This document shows, in pieces, positions 37,196 through 45,099 of a stretch of DNA of 47,117 nt. The translations under genes and the position numbers were made by a program. The stretch's first letter is position 1. Every line of letters starts with the position of its first letter. Below the pieces are notes generated by a model that was given only the letters and a program-made list of their open reading frames with translations, was not told the origin of the DNA and ran no database searches. Origin of the DNA: an uncultured Clostridiaceae bacterium (GTDB lineage Bacteria > Bacillota > Clostridia > TANB77 > CAG-508). The stretch is taken from positions 1 to 47,117 of the forward strand of contig CAOKMR010000010.1 of assembly GCA_948469815.1 (NCBI GenBank), written 5' to 3'.

Positions 37196-38841
37196 ATGCC
37201 AAATGTAGGAACATACAGAGGGGTAACAATTTACTATCAAGAAGACCGAGACAGATACAGAATGTGGTACACCGATAATAAGGGAAAGAAAAAGCCTGTT
37301 TATGGAAAGACAAAAGAACTTGTAAAAGCTAACTATGATAAGATACAAGAAGATTTACGAAAAGGTTTATACCTAGCCAAAATGCCTGACACACTATTAA
37401 AACTAATGACACAAATGATAGACGAACAAGAGGAATACAAAGAATTAAAACAAAATTCAATAAATAGGAAACGAGATACACTAAACATAGTAAGAGAGCA
37501 TATCCCATGCAGTAAAAAAATAATCAGAAGAATAACTGAAGATAATCTAAACGAAGACCTAAAAAAATTGCCTCAAATGAAGAAATTTATACAGAGTAAA
37601 AACCGAGAGGAATACAGATTTTCACAAAGTTATTTGAACCAAATTCACGGACTAATAAAGGAGACTTTCCATTATGCAGTAATAAAAAGAAAATTAACAA
37701 AGGAACTAGACCCCTTTGAAGTTGAGGGCAGAGTTAAGAAACCTAAAGCAAATAAGGCAACAAAGGAAGTAAAACCATTTACTAGGGCAGAATGTATCAA
37801 GTTCTTAAAACAGTTAAGTATAGAAGAACCTAGCCAATATATAGATATAATAAAAATACAAATAATGGGTTTTAGAATTGGAGAAACACTAGCCCTAACC
37901 AATGAAAATATTGACCTAGAGGAAAGAAAAATATACATAGAAACAAGTTTAACTAAAGATAAAGACGATAAAACAGTAAGAGGAGATACAACAAAGACCC
38001 CTAGTCGGAAAACGAAGTTATCCCTTAACATATACATTACAGGAAATTATAGAACCGTATTACAACAAAAACAAACCTAAAGCACTTCTATTCTCATATA
38101 ATCATAAACCAATAAATGAATCAAATATAACGAGAGTAGTAAAAAGAATTTGTACTCATGCCGGAATACGCATTATAACAGTCAAAAAGAAAAAAGCAGA
38201 CGGTCGAGTATCAAACCTAAAAACAAGTGATATAACAACACATAGTTTGAGACATCTTTTTGCAAGTATAGCAGTTATTGTAAAAGCTGACCCAACAGTT
38301 TTAAGAGACCTCCTACGGACATAATTCGGTAATTGTTTCCCAAGATATATATGCCAATGGAACCTTTGACCTTATGGAAAGCACCGTAGAAAAAATAGAA
38401 GACTACTACACAGGTCTAACCCTAGAGACTGCAAATGCAGATATGGAAGAACTACTAAAAATAATAAAAGACCTAAAATTACATACCCTAGAGGAAAAAG
38501 AAGTTACATACTACAAGCGAGAACTATTAAGAGTGGTATATATCCCTAAACTGGAGGAGCAAATAAAAGAAATCATACTAAAAGTATCAAATATAGAAGA
38601 TACAACAGAAGACAACCAAGAGAGACTAAAGCTAATCTATACCCTATTAAGTAACATGACAGAATTTAAGAACCAAACTAGAAACATCAAAAGAGATACC
38701 AACCAATGTAGCGAAGATTACAATTACATCTTCCAATATCTCCAAACAACCCAATATCTAGTAAAGGCAATAGATAAAGCTACACAATATAAATCAACTA
38801 AACAACCGGCAACAATAAGAACATTTGCAGTAAATTATTAA
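37196..38841 (+). CDS. int: Tyrosine integrase, read through two CGG +1 shifts
   Basis: This phage-type integrase has an arm-binding N-terminus (GTYRGVTIYYQEDRDRYRMW), a SAM-like core-binding domain and a catalytic domain. With C skipped at CGG 38006 (codon 271) and CGG 38316 (codon 374) it is one 547-aa protein. It then has all active-site residues: Arg227 (GFRIGETLAL), Lys272 (TPSGKR), His349/Arg352 (THSLRHLFAS), His375 (LLGHNS) and Tyr385 (QDIYAN). Zero frame loses everything after residue 271. About 160 extra residues follow the tyrosine, helical and charged, unusual for the family. It recombines CATCTGCACCA in tRNA-Leu, by inference. It is followed by a terminator. Confidence 0.92.
38006..38009 (+). 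other. CGG +1 recoding site 1 of integrase
   Basis: AGT-CGG-A: the skip gives TKTPSGKRSYPLTYTLQEII, while zero frame gives an unrelated tail and a stop at 38078-38080. Confidence 0.85.
38316..38319 (+). other. CGG +1 recoding site 2 of integrase
   Basis: CTA-CGG-A: the skip gives DLLGHNSVIVSQDIYAN with catalytic His and Tyr; zero frame stops two codons later. Confidence 0.88.
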
Positions 38842-38856
38842 GCAATAAGAATAGAT

Positions 38857-38886
38857 AAAGCAACTCATAATGAAGTTGCTTTTATT
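38857..38886 (+). terminator. Terminator of integrase
   Basis: AAAGCAACT (38857-38865)/AGTTGCTTT (38874-38882), 8-nt loop, then TATTA. Confidence 0.7.
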
Positions 38887-39238
38887 ATGCCTATTTCCAA
38901 TAATACCTATTACTAATATTGTTATTTCTTAAAATTGAATTTCATTGCTAGTTTATTGCTCTTATTTTGACGATTTTACCACATAACTATATAGGTTGAT
39001 TTTATTACTTTACTCAAAGTAAAAGTGCCAACATTACCGTATAAATTAACCTATCCACCCAATGAACAAATTAAGTCGCTTTTCTATTAAACATATATAT
39101 AATAACATAATATTAAATCGTAAACGAGAAAGAACCAAACTATAAGCTAATTAGAATAAGCTAATATAAATAAACTCTACCCCAAAGGAGAAAAAGGCTA
39201 GAACTCTCCTCTACATACCATAAGCACTAGAACATACA
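38887..39238. other. Non-coding region upstream of the right-hand operon
   Basis: About 350 bp without a gene. It contains TTTATTGCTCTTATTTTGAC at 38952-38971, repeated exactly at 43497-43516 (there as a terminator arm). The promoter of the 39279 operon is probably here but is not clear. Confidence 0.4.
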
Positions 39239-39269
39239 CCTCCTCTACAATTAAAATTGTAGCAGGAGG
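39239..39269 (+). promoter_or_regulatory. Hairpin that sequesters a ribosome binding site
   Basis: CCTCC (39239-39243) pairs with the GGAGG ribosome site (39265-39269), reinforced by a perfect CTACAATT-AA-AATTGTAG stem. The ATG is 9 nt downstream. It suggests control of translation initiation of the 39279 gene. Confidence 0.6.
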
Positions 39270-39278
39270 TAATTATAT

Positions 39279-40208
39279 ATGAACAAAGAAATATTAGAAA
39301 AACAAATCGAGCAGTCGCTCAAAATAATGGAACAGTCGAAAGACTGGAACATAACCTATGACGAACAACTAAAGATACTAACAGAGAAAAAGGAACTATT
39401 GGATAAATTCCACAAAGACATTAAAGAGTTCGAGGGAATACAATTCTATCTAGTAGGAGCAGGAGCAACACAAGATAACATCTTCACAATTCAAGCAAGA
39501 AAGGACGGACAACCTATCGCTACAATAAAGATAGCAGAAGATAAAACAACAGTAACAACAACTACCTATGACGAGAGCAACAAGAAGAATTACGGTTGTG
39601 AATTTAAACTTAAAGACCAAGACATACACACTAAAGAAACAATGCAATTCCTAACATACTTCAATAAGGAAATGAAACCTAAAGGAAAGATTAACGAGCA
39701 GACCCACACCCAAGCAATGCTATTAAGTGAGTTCGCAAAAACAAGTTCCTATGACAAGCTACTAACAGGAATACAACCTTGTAAAATCAATAAAAGTCTA
39801 TATTTCCCTATTCCAATAATACTAGACCCTAAACAAGAGGAACACGGATATATAGAAATACTAACAAGAACTAAAGTAAGAAAGCTAACAATAATTGAAC
39901 CATTAACAGAAACACAAACCCCTGAAAGTGTACTAGCAAATGGAACATCTAAAGCAATATTTTTATTGAATCTATTACACTCAAATATAGGACAAAGTTA
40001 CTATCGTGTGCTAGGGTTCCACGGCAGAGTAACAGAACACCTAACTATTAAGGTATGTATAGCAGTACCTAAAGAACTAAAATCTAAATGTAAAGAGTTT
40101 GAACCATTTGAATTAAAAGCCAATAATGACAGTATAGAGTACCACTATATGACCTATGAAACAGACGGAGCCAAAATCACTAAAATAGACACTACACTCA
40201 ACAACTAA
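39279..40208 (+). CDS. Unknown element protein
   Basis: This 309-aa soluble protein has a helical N-terminus (KQIEQSLKIMEQSKDWNITY) and then a beta-rich region (GIQFYLVGAGATQDNIFTIQ). It has no catalytic motif I know. Its ribosome site is inside a hairpin. It lies 12 bp before the hydrolase gene, suggesting joint function. Codon use includes more Pro, Cys and CCT/ACC codons than chromosomal neighbours, as in the other genes of this right-hand operon. Confidence 0.7.
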   Translation: MNKEILEKQIEQSLKIMEQSKDWNITYDEQLKILTEKKELLDKFHKDIKEFEGIQFYLVGAGATQDNIFTIQARKDGQPIATIKIAEDKTTVTTTTYDESNKKNYGCEFKLKDQDIHTKETMQFLTYFNKEMKPKGKINEQTHTQAMLLSEFAKTSSYDKLLTGIQPCKINKSLYFPIPIILDPKQEEHGYIEILTRTKVRKLTIIEPLTETQTPESVLANGTSKAIFLLNLLHSNIGQSYYRVLGFHGRVTEHLTIKVCIAVPKELKSKCKEFEPFELKANNDSIEYHYMTYETDGAKITKIDTTLNN

Positions 40209-40220
40209 GGGGGCGACCCT

Positions 40221-41474
40221 ATGCAAATAAGAATACTCAAAGGCACCCACCAAATAGGACGGTGCCTTTACTGAAATAACAACATCTAAAGGAACTCGAA
40301 TACTTTTGGACTTTGGGGAAGATTTGACGGACGAGGAACCTAAGAAACTTCCTGAAATAGAACGGACTAACCACAGGCAAACCTGCCTATCATTGTGTAA
40401 TCTGTTCACACCGGGCATATGGACCATTGCCGGAAGAATTAACGAGGTATTACCTGAAATACCTGTGTATTTCTCTAATATAAGTAGGAGCATACAAGAA
40501 ACAGTATTTACATTTACAAGAAAAGGTAAGATAAATCGTGAAACGATAGATATTCAAGCCGAAGTACCTATAAAAATAAATGATGACCTAGTTTTCAAAC
40601 CACTATTAGTAGACCACTCTGCATATAACTCTTTTATGTTCTTAATAGAGGCAGACAATAAAAGGGTACTATATACAGGAGATTACAGAAAACACGGTTA
40701 CAAGGGTAAATTATTCAAACCAATGTTAAAGAAGATACGGCAAGATAGATATACTAATCACAGAACGGCACAACCCTATCAAGACCAAATGTAAAAGCAC
40801 AAACAGAGGCAGAACTGGCAGTCGAGATAGCAGAGAAAACCAAGCAATACGACCAAGTGCTAGTATTAACATCTACAACAACAATAGACAGAATTACAAC
40901 CCTAGTCCGTGCCTCAAAAGGTAGAATAATAATATGGGATATTCTATTAAATATGGTACTGCAAAAGGTAACACAGAAGATACCAAATGCCCTAAATTCG
41001 CCTAAAGTGTATTGCTATCTCCCCTCATACCTATATAGAATGAGAAACAAGGAGCCATACAACCAATATATAGAGCCATACCTAAACAAGATAAAACAAA
41101 CAGGTAGGAAGTTACACGAACGGACGATTTATAATGAATTGCCGTGTAAGTATGTGGCGAGACATTGAAAAATTAAAGCTAAAAAATAAGGTATTAGATA
41201 ATTGCTGCGTTGTCTATTCTATATGGGAACGGATATAAAACCCAAGACGAGCCGACAATAAAGTTCCTAGAGAAAATGGAACAACTACGGAATACCAGTA
41301 ATCGACCGGACACGTAAGTCGGACATCGGAGACCGAGAATGTATCAAAGAAGTAATAGATATAACCAAGCCAGAGGTAGTTATACCAATACACACAGAAG
41401 TACCGGAGGCAATAAAGGAATTAACACCGAACGCAGTAATTCTACAAGATATGGAGATATACGAAGTAAAGTAA
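40221..41474 (+). CDS. Metallo-beta-lactamase/beta-CASP hydrolase, twelve CGG +1 shifts
   Basis: With C skipped at twelve in-frame CGG codons (40260, 40363, 40412, 40431, 40738, 40766, 41121, 41230, 41288, 41307, 41320, 41327) the region is a single 413-aa RNase J-like hydrolase. Restored motifs are THQIGGAFTEI, the zinc site SHGHMDH (His63, His65, Asp67, His68), VDHS, YTGDYRKHG, the beta-CASP motif GHVSGHG (His361, His365) and VIPIHTE (His387). Zero frame is destroyed at codon 14. The protein probably cuts RNA or DNA, as beta-CASP enzymes do; the substrate is unknown. An AAGGGGG site precedes the ATG. Preceding codons at the shifts are varied (GGA, GAA, CAC, TGC, ATA, CTA, GAC, AGT, CAT). 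Confidence 0.92.
40260..40434 (+). other. Four CGG +1 recoding sites in the hydrolase N-terminus
   Basis: CGG at 40260, 40363, 40412 and 40431. Skips restore QIG-G-AFTEI, EIE-G-LTTG, CSH-G-HMDH and HC-G-RINEV; the third rebuilds the zinc-binding HxHxDH. Confidence 0.88.
40738..40769 (+). other. Two CGG +1 recoding sites in the hydrolase middle
   Basis: CGG at 40738 and 40766; skips give KKI-G-KIDILITE-G-TTLSRP. Confidence 0.86.
41121..41233 (+). other. Two CGG +1 recoding sites in the hydrolase
   Basis: CGG at 41121 and 41230; skips give KLHE-G-RFIMNCRVSM and SIWE-G-YKTQDEP, the latter a beta-CASP region. Confidence 0.82.
41288..41330 (+). other. Four CGG +1 recoding sites within 40 bp
   Basis: CGG at 41288, 41307, 41320 and 41327 give EQL-G-IPVID-G-HVS-G-H-G-DREC. 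Four shifts in 15 codons restore the HVSGH beta-CASP motif, which demands near-complete efficiency if the protein is made. Confidence 0.88.
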
Positions 41475-41488
41475 AGGAGCAATTAAAT

Positions 41489-41812
41489 ATGAATGAAGAA
41501 TTTGAGAAAATTGTAGACAAAAGATATTCTAATAAAGAAGAACTAGAAAATGTGCAATATGGAGGTTGTACTTGTTGTCATAGCCTATTCAAAACTAAAC
41601 TAATTACAGAATGGATAAAAGAAGAACACCTATATATATCAGACGGAAAAGGAAATATGAAAGTAATTACAGATGGTTATACTGCTAAATGTCCCTATTG
41701 TAAAGAGGACAATGTTATACCTCTTACAAATGAATACGAACAGTCTAAAACACTTCTAAAGAAAATTATAGACTATGAATATCAAAAGAGCAAAAACGAA
41801 GTAAAGGAGTGA
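41489..41812 (+). CDS. Small zinc-ribbon-like protein
   Basis: This 107-aa protein has two CxxC knuckles, GGCTCCHSLF and AKCPYCKEDN, 49 residues apart, a zinc-ribbon arrangement. It is charged elsewhere. ATG 41489 has AAAGGAG 9 nt upstream; the longer ORF from 41339 is the out-of-frame shadow of the hydrolase end. It is co-transcribed behind the hydrolase. A nucleic-acid or protein-binding role is likely; not identified further. Confidence 0.75.
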   Translation: MNEEFEKIVDKRYSNKEELENVQYGGCTCCHSLFKTKLITEWIKEEHLYISDGKGNMKVITDGYTAKCPYCKEDNVIPLTNEYEQSKTLLKKIIDYEYQKSKNEVKE

Positions 41813-41822
41813 ATAAGGTAAT

Positions 41823-42332
41823 ATGGCGAAACACGAAGTAATAACCTATAATGAAGTTATGGAGCGATTAAAAAATGTACCACTAGAGCAATATACATCT
41901 GAGGACATCTTCCAAAGATACATAGCATACGGAACAGTAGCAGAACTAACAGATACTAAGATACAAAGCCTAATTATTCAAAATGGATATACTGAATACT
42001 TAGTGAATATATTAAGTGAAATAACTACTAATGAGACTATAATTACAGAAATGTTAAATAGTAGTTGCTTCAAGAAAGACTACTCAATTAAAAGAGGTAT
42101 AATAGAAGATATACAAATTATGAATAATAAGGAATTGCCTAGTGGGTTTGTATGTGCAAATATAACTCTATTAGATACAGAAACTAAAGAAAGATACAAA
42201 ATTGAATATATAGACGAAGAAGAACGAATAAATGCTCAATTCAAAAGAGCATATATAGATAAATATATAACAGTAGTAGTTCAAAATATGGAGAATATCA
42301 ATAGACTATGTTGTTTTATAACAATTAAGTAG
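41823..42332 (+). CDS. Unknown element protein
   Basis: This 169-aa soluble protein begins MAKHEVITYNEVMERLKNVP, has no recognised motif, and has a pair of Cys near its C-terminus (NRLCCFITIK). It starts 10 bp after the preceding stop, in the same operon. A stable hairpin (42424-42452) lies downstream. Confidence 0.7.
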   Translation: MAKHEVITYNEVMERLKNVPLEQYTSEDIFQRYIAYGTVAELTDTKIQSLIIQNGYTEYLVNILSEITTNETIITEMLNSSCFKKDYSIKRGIIEDIQIMNNKELPSGFVCANITLLDTETKERYKIEYIDEEERINAQFKRAYIDKYITVVVQNMENINRLCCFITIK

Positions 42333-42423
42333 AATACTACAAACAATAGACATCTACCTCAAATTAAGTAATAATATAAATATCTGCCATTATTCAATAT
42401 GAAGAATGACATTAACCCCTATT

Positions 42424-42452
42424 ATCCAGTTAGAACTTCCCACTAACTGGAT
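42424..42452 (+). terminator. Hairpin after the hydrolase operon
   Basis: ATCCAGTTAG (42424-42433)/CTAACTGGAT (42443-42452), 9-nt loop, followed by ATTCC with no U-run. It is a possible transcript end or processing site. Confidence 0.5.
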
Positions 42453-42515
42453 ATTCCTATTATATATCACTCTAATATATTTAAGAAAGCCAAATATGAA
42501 AGGAGAATATAAACT

Positions 42516-42959
42516 ATGAACAATAAACAAGAACCAATTAAACTAGAAATACCAAAGGATTATTGTATGGTAGATATTATATCGGAAATAACAGACGAGG
42601 GCAAATGTATGTATATAAAATATATAGCAGCTATTAAAGTAAGAGAAAATAACACTATTGAGAAATATCTAATGTTTATTGAAAGACCTAAGTCTCCAAC
42701 AATAGTAATGAAGTCTAGTAAAAAACTATTAACAAATATTGAAAGGACAAATAATATAGTACAAAAAGTATTAGACATAATAGGAAAAGACCCTATAATA
42801 ATTATGAATACTGACCGAGAGTTAGAGTTTATAAAAATTGCCTATGAAGAACTGAACCTTAATATAGATAATAATATTATTTATGGAAGACCAATAATAG
42901 ATAATATAGAATTACACACAAGAGAATTTATACATAATGCCTTTGAACTACTAACATAG
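42516..42959 (+). CDS. DnaQ-like exonuclease fold, probably inactive
   Basis: This 147-aa protein has the spacing of a DEDDh exonuclease but not the residues. CMVDIISEITDEG stands where VDxETTG is expected, IAAIKVRENNTIEKYLMFIE matches the second and third strands, LTNIERTNNIV is like LTGIT, IIIMNTDRELEFIKIAYEEL is in place of the HNxxFD region, and ELHTREFIHNAFELL is where HxAxxD would be. The first acidic pair is partly kept (D, E) but the others are lost. It may be a nucleic-acid-binding relic or an antagonist. The assignment is tentative and by eye. It has an AAAGGAG site. Confidence 0.5.
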   Translation: MNNKQEPIKLEIPKDYCMVDIISEITDEGKCMYIKYIAAIKVRENNTIEKYLMFIERPKSPTIVMKSSKKLLTNIERTNNIVQKVLDIIGKDPIIIMNTDRELEFIKIAYEELNLNIDNNIIYGRPIIDNIELHTREFIHNAFELLT

Positions 42960-43042
42960 ATAAACCACCTTAAAACTTGTATCAATAGCACAATTCAATT
43001 AAAATAAAAGAAAGAACATCTACTAACGAGGAGGTGGCAATT

Positions 43043-43453
43043 ATGATTATCAAATATACATTTAAGGACAATGACTATACACAAATAATTGAAAAGCACC
43101 TAGAAGAATACGGCCCATTTCTAGGAATACTACATAAAACAATAAATGATAGTATAGAGTTTAAAGAAAATGTAATGAAATATGACGAAATGTCAAATAA
43201 TGACCCAAAGCGAAAAGAACTAAAACAAAAGCTAGTAAAAACAATAAAACAAGCATTTCAAAACTACATTAACAGTATCAAGCCAAATAGTAAATGGCAG
43301 ACAGACGGAATAAATGCAGAAGACCTAAACGATAGTAAGCAATATATCTTTGAGAATATTAAAATAGATATAGTAAACTCTATATCTGATAAATGGCAGA
43401 ATGGCGAAGTAGTCTACTACTTCACATCTAATCAAAAGTATCTAACAATGTAA
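43043..43453 (+). CDS. Unknown helical element protein
   Basis: This 136-aa protein is mostly helical and lysine-rich (KRKELKQKLVKTIKQAFQNY) with no motif recognised. GTG 43034 overlaps the GAGGAGGT site, so ATG 43043 is the start. A perfect 17-bp terminator stem follows 7 bp after the stop, so it ends its transcript. Confidence 0.7.
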   Translation: MIIKYTFKDNDYTQIIEKHLEEYGPFLGILHKTINDSIEFKENVMKYDEMSNNDPKRKELKQKLVKTIKQAFQNYINSIKPNSKWQTDGINAEDLNDSKQYIFENIKIDIVNSISDKWQNGEVVYYFTSNQKYLTM

Positions 43454-43459
43454 CCACAG

Positions 43460-43516
43460 GAGCAATAAATTAAGAACTACCCAAGAAAATTCTTAATTTA
43501 TTGCTCTTATTTTGAC
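43460..43516 (+). terminator. Strong terminator
   Basis: A 17-bp perfect stem GAGCAATAAATTAAGAA/TTCTTAATTTATTGCTC (43460-43476, 43490-43506) is followed by TTATTTT. Its last 20 bp (43497-43516) also occur at 38952-38971. Confidence 0.8.
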
Positions 43517-43652
43517 CTTATTTAAACTTTTATATTGGAATTGATATTTGCGGTTTATTAAAAAATTTTTTATGTATTATGAATAGCTTAGAACTTGTGA
43601 GAATACACCTATTTCAATTAAATTAGAAGAAAAAGAAAGGAGAGTAAGTATA

Positions 43653-43823
43653 ATGTCAAGTAAAGGTAATTTCAAATGTACTAGATGTAAACGAATAATA
43701 AAAGGTAGACCTGCGTTAAGTAGAAAAGACAACAAAAGTAAAGTATGCTCTGCATGTGGTTTTATAGAGGCAAAAGAAATTTACGAAAAGAATATATACG
43801 AAAGGAGAAATACTAATGCCTAA
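43653..43823 (+). CDS. Small zinc-finger protein
   Basis: This 56-aa basic protein has two CxxC motifs (FKCTRCKRII and KVCSACGFI), the pattern of a small zinc ribbon. It has an AAAGGAG site. It overlaps the start of the next gene by 8 bp (ATGCCTAA), so the two are translationally coupled. It is probably a nucleic-acid-binding accessory protein; no family name is assigned. Confidence 0.75.
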   Translation: MSSKGNFKCTRCKRIIKGRPALSRKDNKSKVCSACGFIEAKEIYEKNIYERRNTNA

Positions 43824-44197
43824 GATAAGTAAGGAGAAGTTAAAACAAATCAATTCCAAATGTTCAAATCGGTTGGCAATTAGACTTAGATTTTTATTTA
43901 ATGTATGAAGAAAAGAAACTAATAAAATATATAGAACTAGACGAGGAAAACTATTTAAAGTTTATACTATGCTATAACAGTCAATATCAAATAATATTAG
44001 ATATAAGCAAATTCTATCATAAGAAAGACGAGTATTTTGCATATACTGAGGGCTCAGGTAAAAGAACGATATTAGAACGAATACTGGCTAAACGAAAGAA
44101 CTTAAATAAACTAATAGAATATACAAAACAATTAGACAATAAAACTCTATTAGATATAACCCCAATACTAGGTGGAGGGAATACACGCAGTAAGTAA
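43816..44197 (+). CDS. Unknown element protein, read through one CGG +1 shift
   Basis: With C skipped at CGG 43870 (codon 19) this is one 126-aa protein: MPKISKEKLKQINSKCSN-G-WQLDLDFYLMYEEK and onward. Zero frame ends 10 codons later. Without the shift only the part from an internal ATG at 43901 would be annotated, with no ribosome site. The true start overlaps the preceding zinc-finger gene and has AAAGGAG 8 nt upstream. The function is unknown; the protein is soluble and lysine-rich. Confidence 0.8.
43870..43873 (+). other. CGG +1 recoding site (codon 19)
   Basis: AAT-CGG-T: the skip gives GGT and joins SKCSN to GWQLDLDFYLMYEEK. Confidence 0.82.
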
Positions 44198-44212
44198 AAA
44201 CTTTTAAGATAT

Positions 44213-44259
44213 AAAATAAAGTAGGACGAGATTTTAATAATCTTGCCCTACTTTATTTT
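44213..44259. terminator. Bidirectional terminator
   Basis: AAAATAAAGTAGG (44213-44225)/CCTACTTTATTTT (44247-44259) is shared by the + strand operon and the - strand membrane protein gene, whose stop it overlaps. Confidence 0.75.
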
Positions 44260-44449
44260 CAACTATACCAACACCTATAAGGGATAATACAAACCAAATT
44301 ATAACCTCATAAGTAATATAATAAGTAGTAGAAAAAGACTGAACCAATACTTGATTTTGTATTCCTAAAGGTATTGTAATCATATAAGCTATACCAATAT
44401 TCAATATCATTAAGATAATACATAGGACATCTTCTTTAGTTATATACAT
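44234..44449 (-). CDS. Small two-helix membrane protein
   Basis: This 71-aa protein has two transmembrane helices (VLCIILMILNIGIAYMITIP and YEVIIWFVLSLIGVGIVE). The start ATG at 44449 is 8 nt after AGGAGG; the upstream GTG is too close. It is divergent from the XRE gene at 44601, with matching operators between them, so it is probably repressed by it. A toxin or superinfection-type role is possible but unsupported. Confidence 0.7.
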   Translation of the reverse strand: MYITKEDVLCIILMILNIGIAYMITIPLGIQNQVLVQSFSTTYYITYEVIIWFVLSLIGVGIVENKVGQDY

Positions 44450-44462
44450 AGTAAACACCTCC

Positions 44463-44546
44463 TCGAGTATCTCGAATATTAGACTAATTATAACACCATT
44501 AGACTATAATAGCAATAAAAACAGTTAAAAAGTTCGAGTATCTCGA
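44463..44546. promoter_or_regulatory. Twin operators in a divergent promoter region
   Basis: TCGAG-TAT-CTCGA occurs exactly at 44463-44475 and 44534-44546, 71 bp apart. A - strand promoter (TTGCTA, 17 bp, TATAAT) lies at 44515-44487 between them, and a + strand TATAAT is at 44505-44510. They are likely binding sites of the XRE regulator encoded at 44601. Confidence 0.75.
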
Positions 44547-44600
44547 GATTTTATGATATTTACCCCATATTTTGCCATAATAAGGTAAAAGGTGGTAGAA

Positions 44601-44840
44601 ATGATAGGTATAATATTAAAGAATATAAGAAAGATTAGAGGACTAACTCAAAAGCAAGTAGGTGCAAAGCTGAACCTAGCCGACAATACTATATCAAATT
44701 ATGAAACAGAATACAGTAGCCCTAACTTTGAAACAATAAAGAAGTTTGTAAGTGTATGTGATTTCGATATAAAGTTTATAGATAAGAAAACTAAGAAAGA
44801 ATATAGCATAACAGAGTTATCAAAAGAAATGGATTTTTAA
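44601..44840 (+). CDS. Small XRE-family repressor
   Basis: This 79-aa single-domain helix-turn-helix protein has LKNIRKIRGLTQKQVGAKLN, LADNTISNYETEYSSPNFET and IKKFVSVCDFDIKF, a complete Xre fold. ATG 44601 follows AAGGTGG; the GTG at 44592 overlaps that site. It lies 55 bp from an operator copy and probably autoregulates and represses the divergent membrane protein gene. It is the last gene before the right end of the element. Confidence 0.85.
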   Translation: MIGIILKNIRKIRGLTQKQVGAKLNLADNTISNYETEYSSPNFETIKKFVSVCDFDIKFIDKKTKKEYSITELSKEMDF

Positions 44841-44859
44841 GAAATATAATAGTTAATGT

Positions 44860-44890
44860 ATAACTTGTCAAATTCTGTTTGACAAGTTAT
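44860..44890. terminator. Hairpin after the XRE repressor
   Basis: ATAACTTGTCAAA/TTTGACAAGTTAT, 13-bp perfect stem, 5-nt loop, then ATCTTTCT. Confidence 0.7.
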
Positions 44891-44997
44891 ATCTTTCTAT
44901 GATATTATAGGCACATAAATTAAAGAACATTGGTGGACAATGGTATAGGTGTCTAAACCTTTTGAGATAGGTACTTTTAAGCATTTTTTTATCTCAT

Positions 44998-45019
44998 GGA
45001 GACCCAATTAGGAGACCCA
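44998..45019 (+). repeat. Right-end arm-type repeats GGAGACCCA
   Basis: Two copies are at 44998-45006 and 45011-45019, matching those at 28837 and 28858 in the left end. They are probable integrase arm-binding sites. No gene is visible between 44891 and 45328. Confidence 0.65.
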
Positions 45020-45082
45020 ACGAGAGTTACAAGTCGATTTTTTCGCAGAAATAGAGGCTTTGAAAAAGGGGTACTTTTTTGA

Positions 45083-45093
45083 CATCTGCACCA
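45083..45093 (+). other. attR
   Basis: CATCTGCACCA is identical to the tRNA-Leu 3' end at 28642-28652 and marks the right boundary. Confidence 0.85.
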
Positions 45094-45099
45094 AAATAT

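Larger units (their letters stand above)
28642..45093. mobile_element. 16.4-kb integrative element in tRNA-Leu
   Basis: The boundaries are the 11-bp CATCTGCACCA at 28642-28652 (tRNA end) and 45083-45093. GGAGACCCA arm-type repeats lie inside both ends, and the tRNA terminator sits just beyond the right end. Content is integrase, excisionase-like HTH, primase-helicase, three XRE regulators, a beta-CASP hydrolase and about a dozen unknown genes. No capsid, terminase, relaxase or type IV secretion genes are visible, so it is a self-integrating but otherwise dependent element such as a satellite or decayed element. It holds 22 of the 24 CGG recoding sites. Confidence 0.88.

Noticed and set aside
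38374-38841. Separate 155-aa gene after the integrase
   Set aside because: It is in frame with the integrase after the second CGG skip, and its apparent start lies just after the catalytic tyrosine, without a ribosome site.
30439-41474. Decayed mobile element full of pseudogenes
   Set aside because: All breaks are of one kind (in-frame CGG, +1), no other frameshifts or stray stops occur, and every catalytic motif is intact after the C is skipped. Random decay would not do this.
41339-41488. N-terminal extension of the zinc-ribbon gene
   Set aside because: This stretch is the out-of-frame copy of the hydrolase C-terminus; the AAAGGAG site supports ATG 41489.
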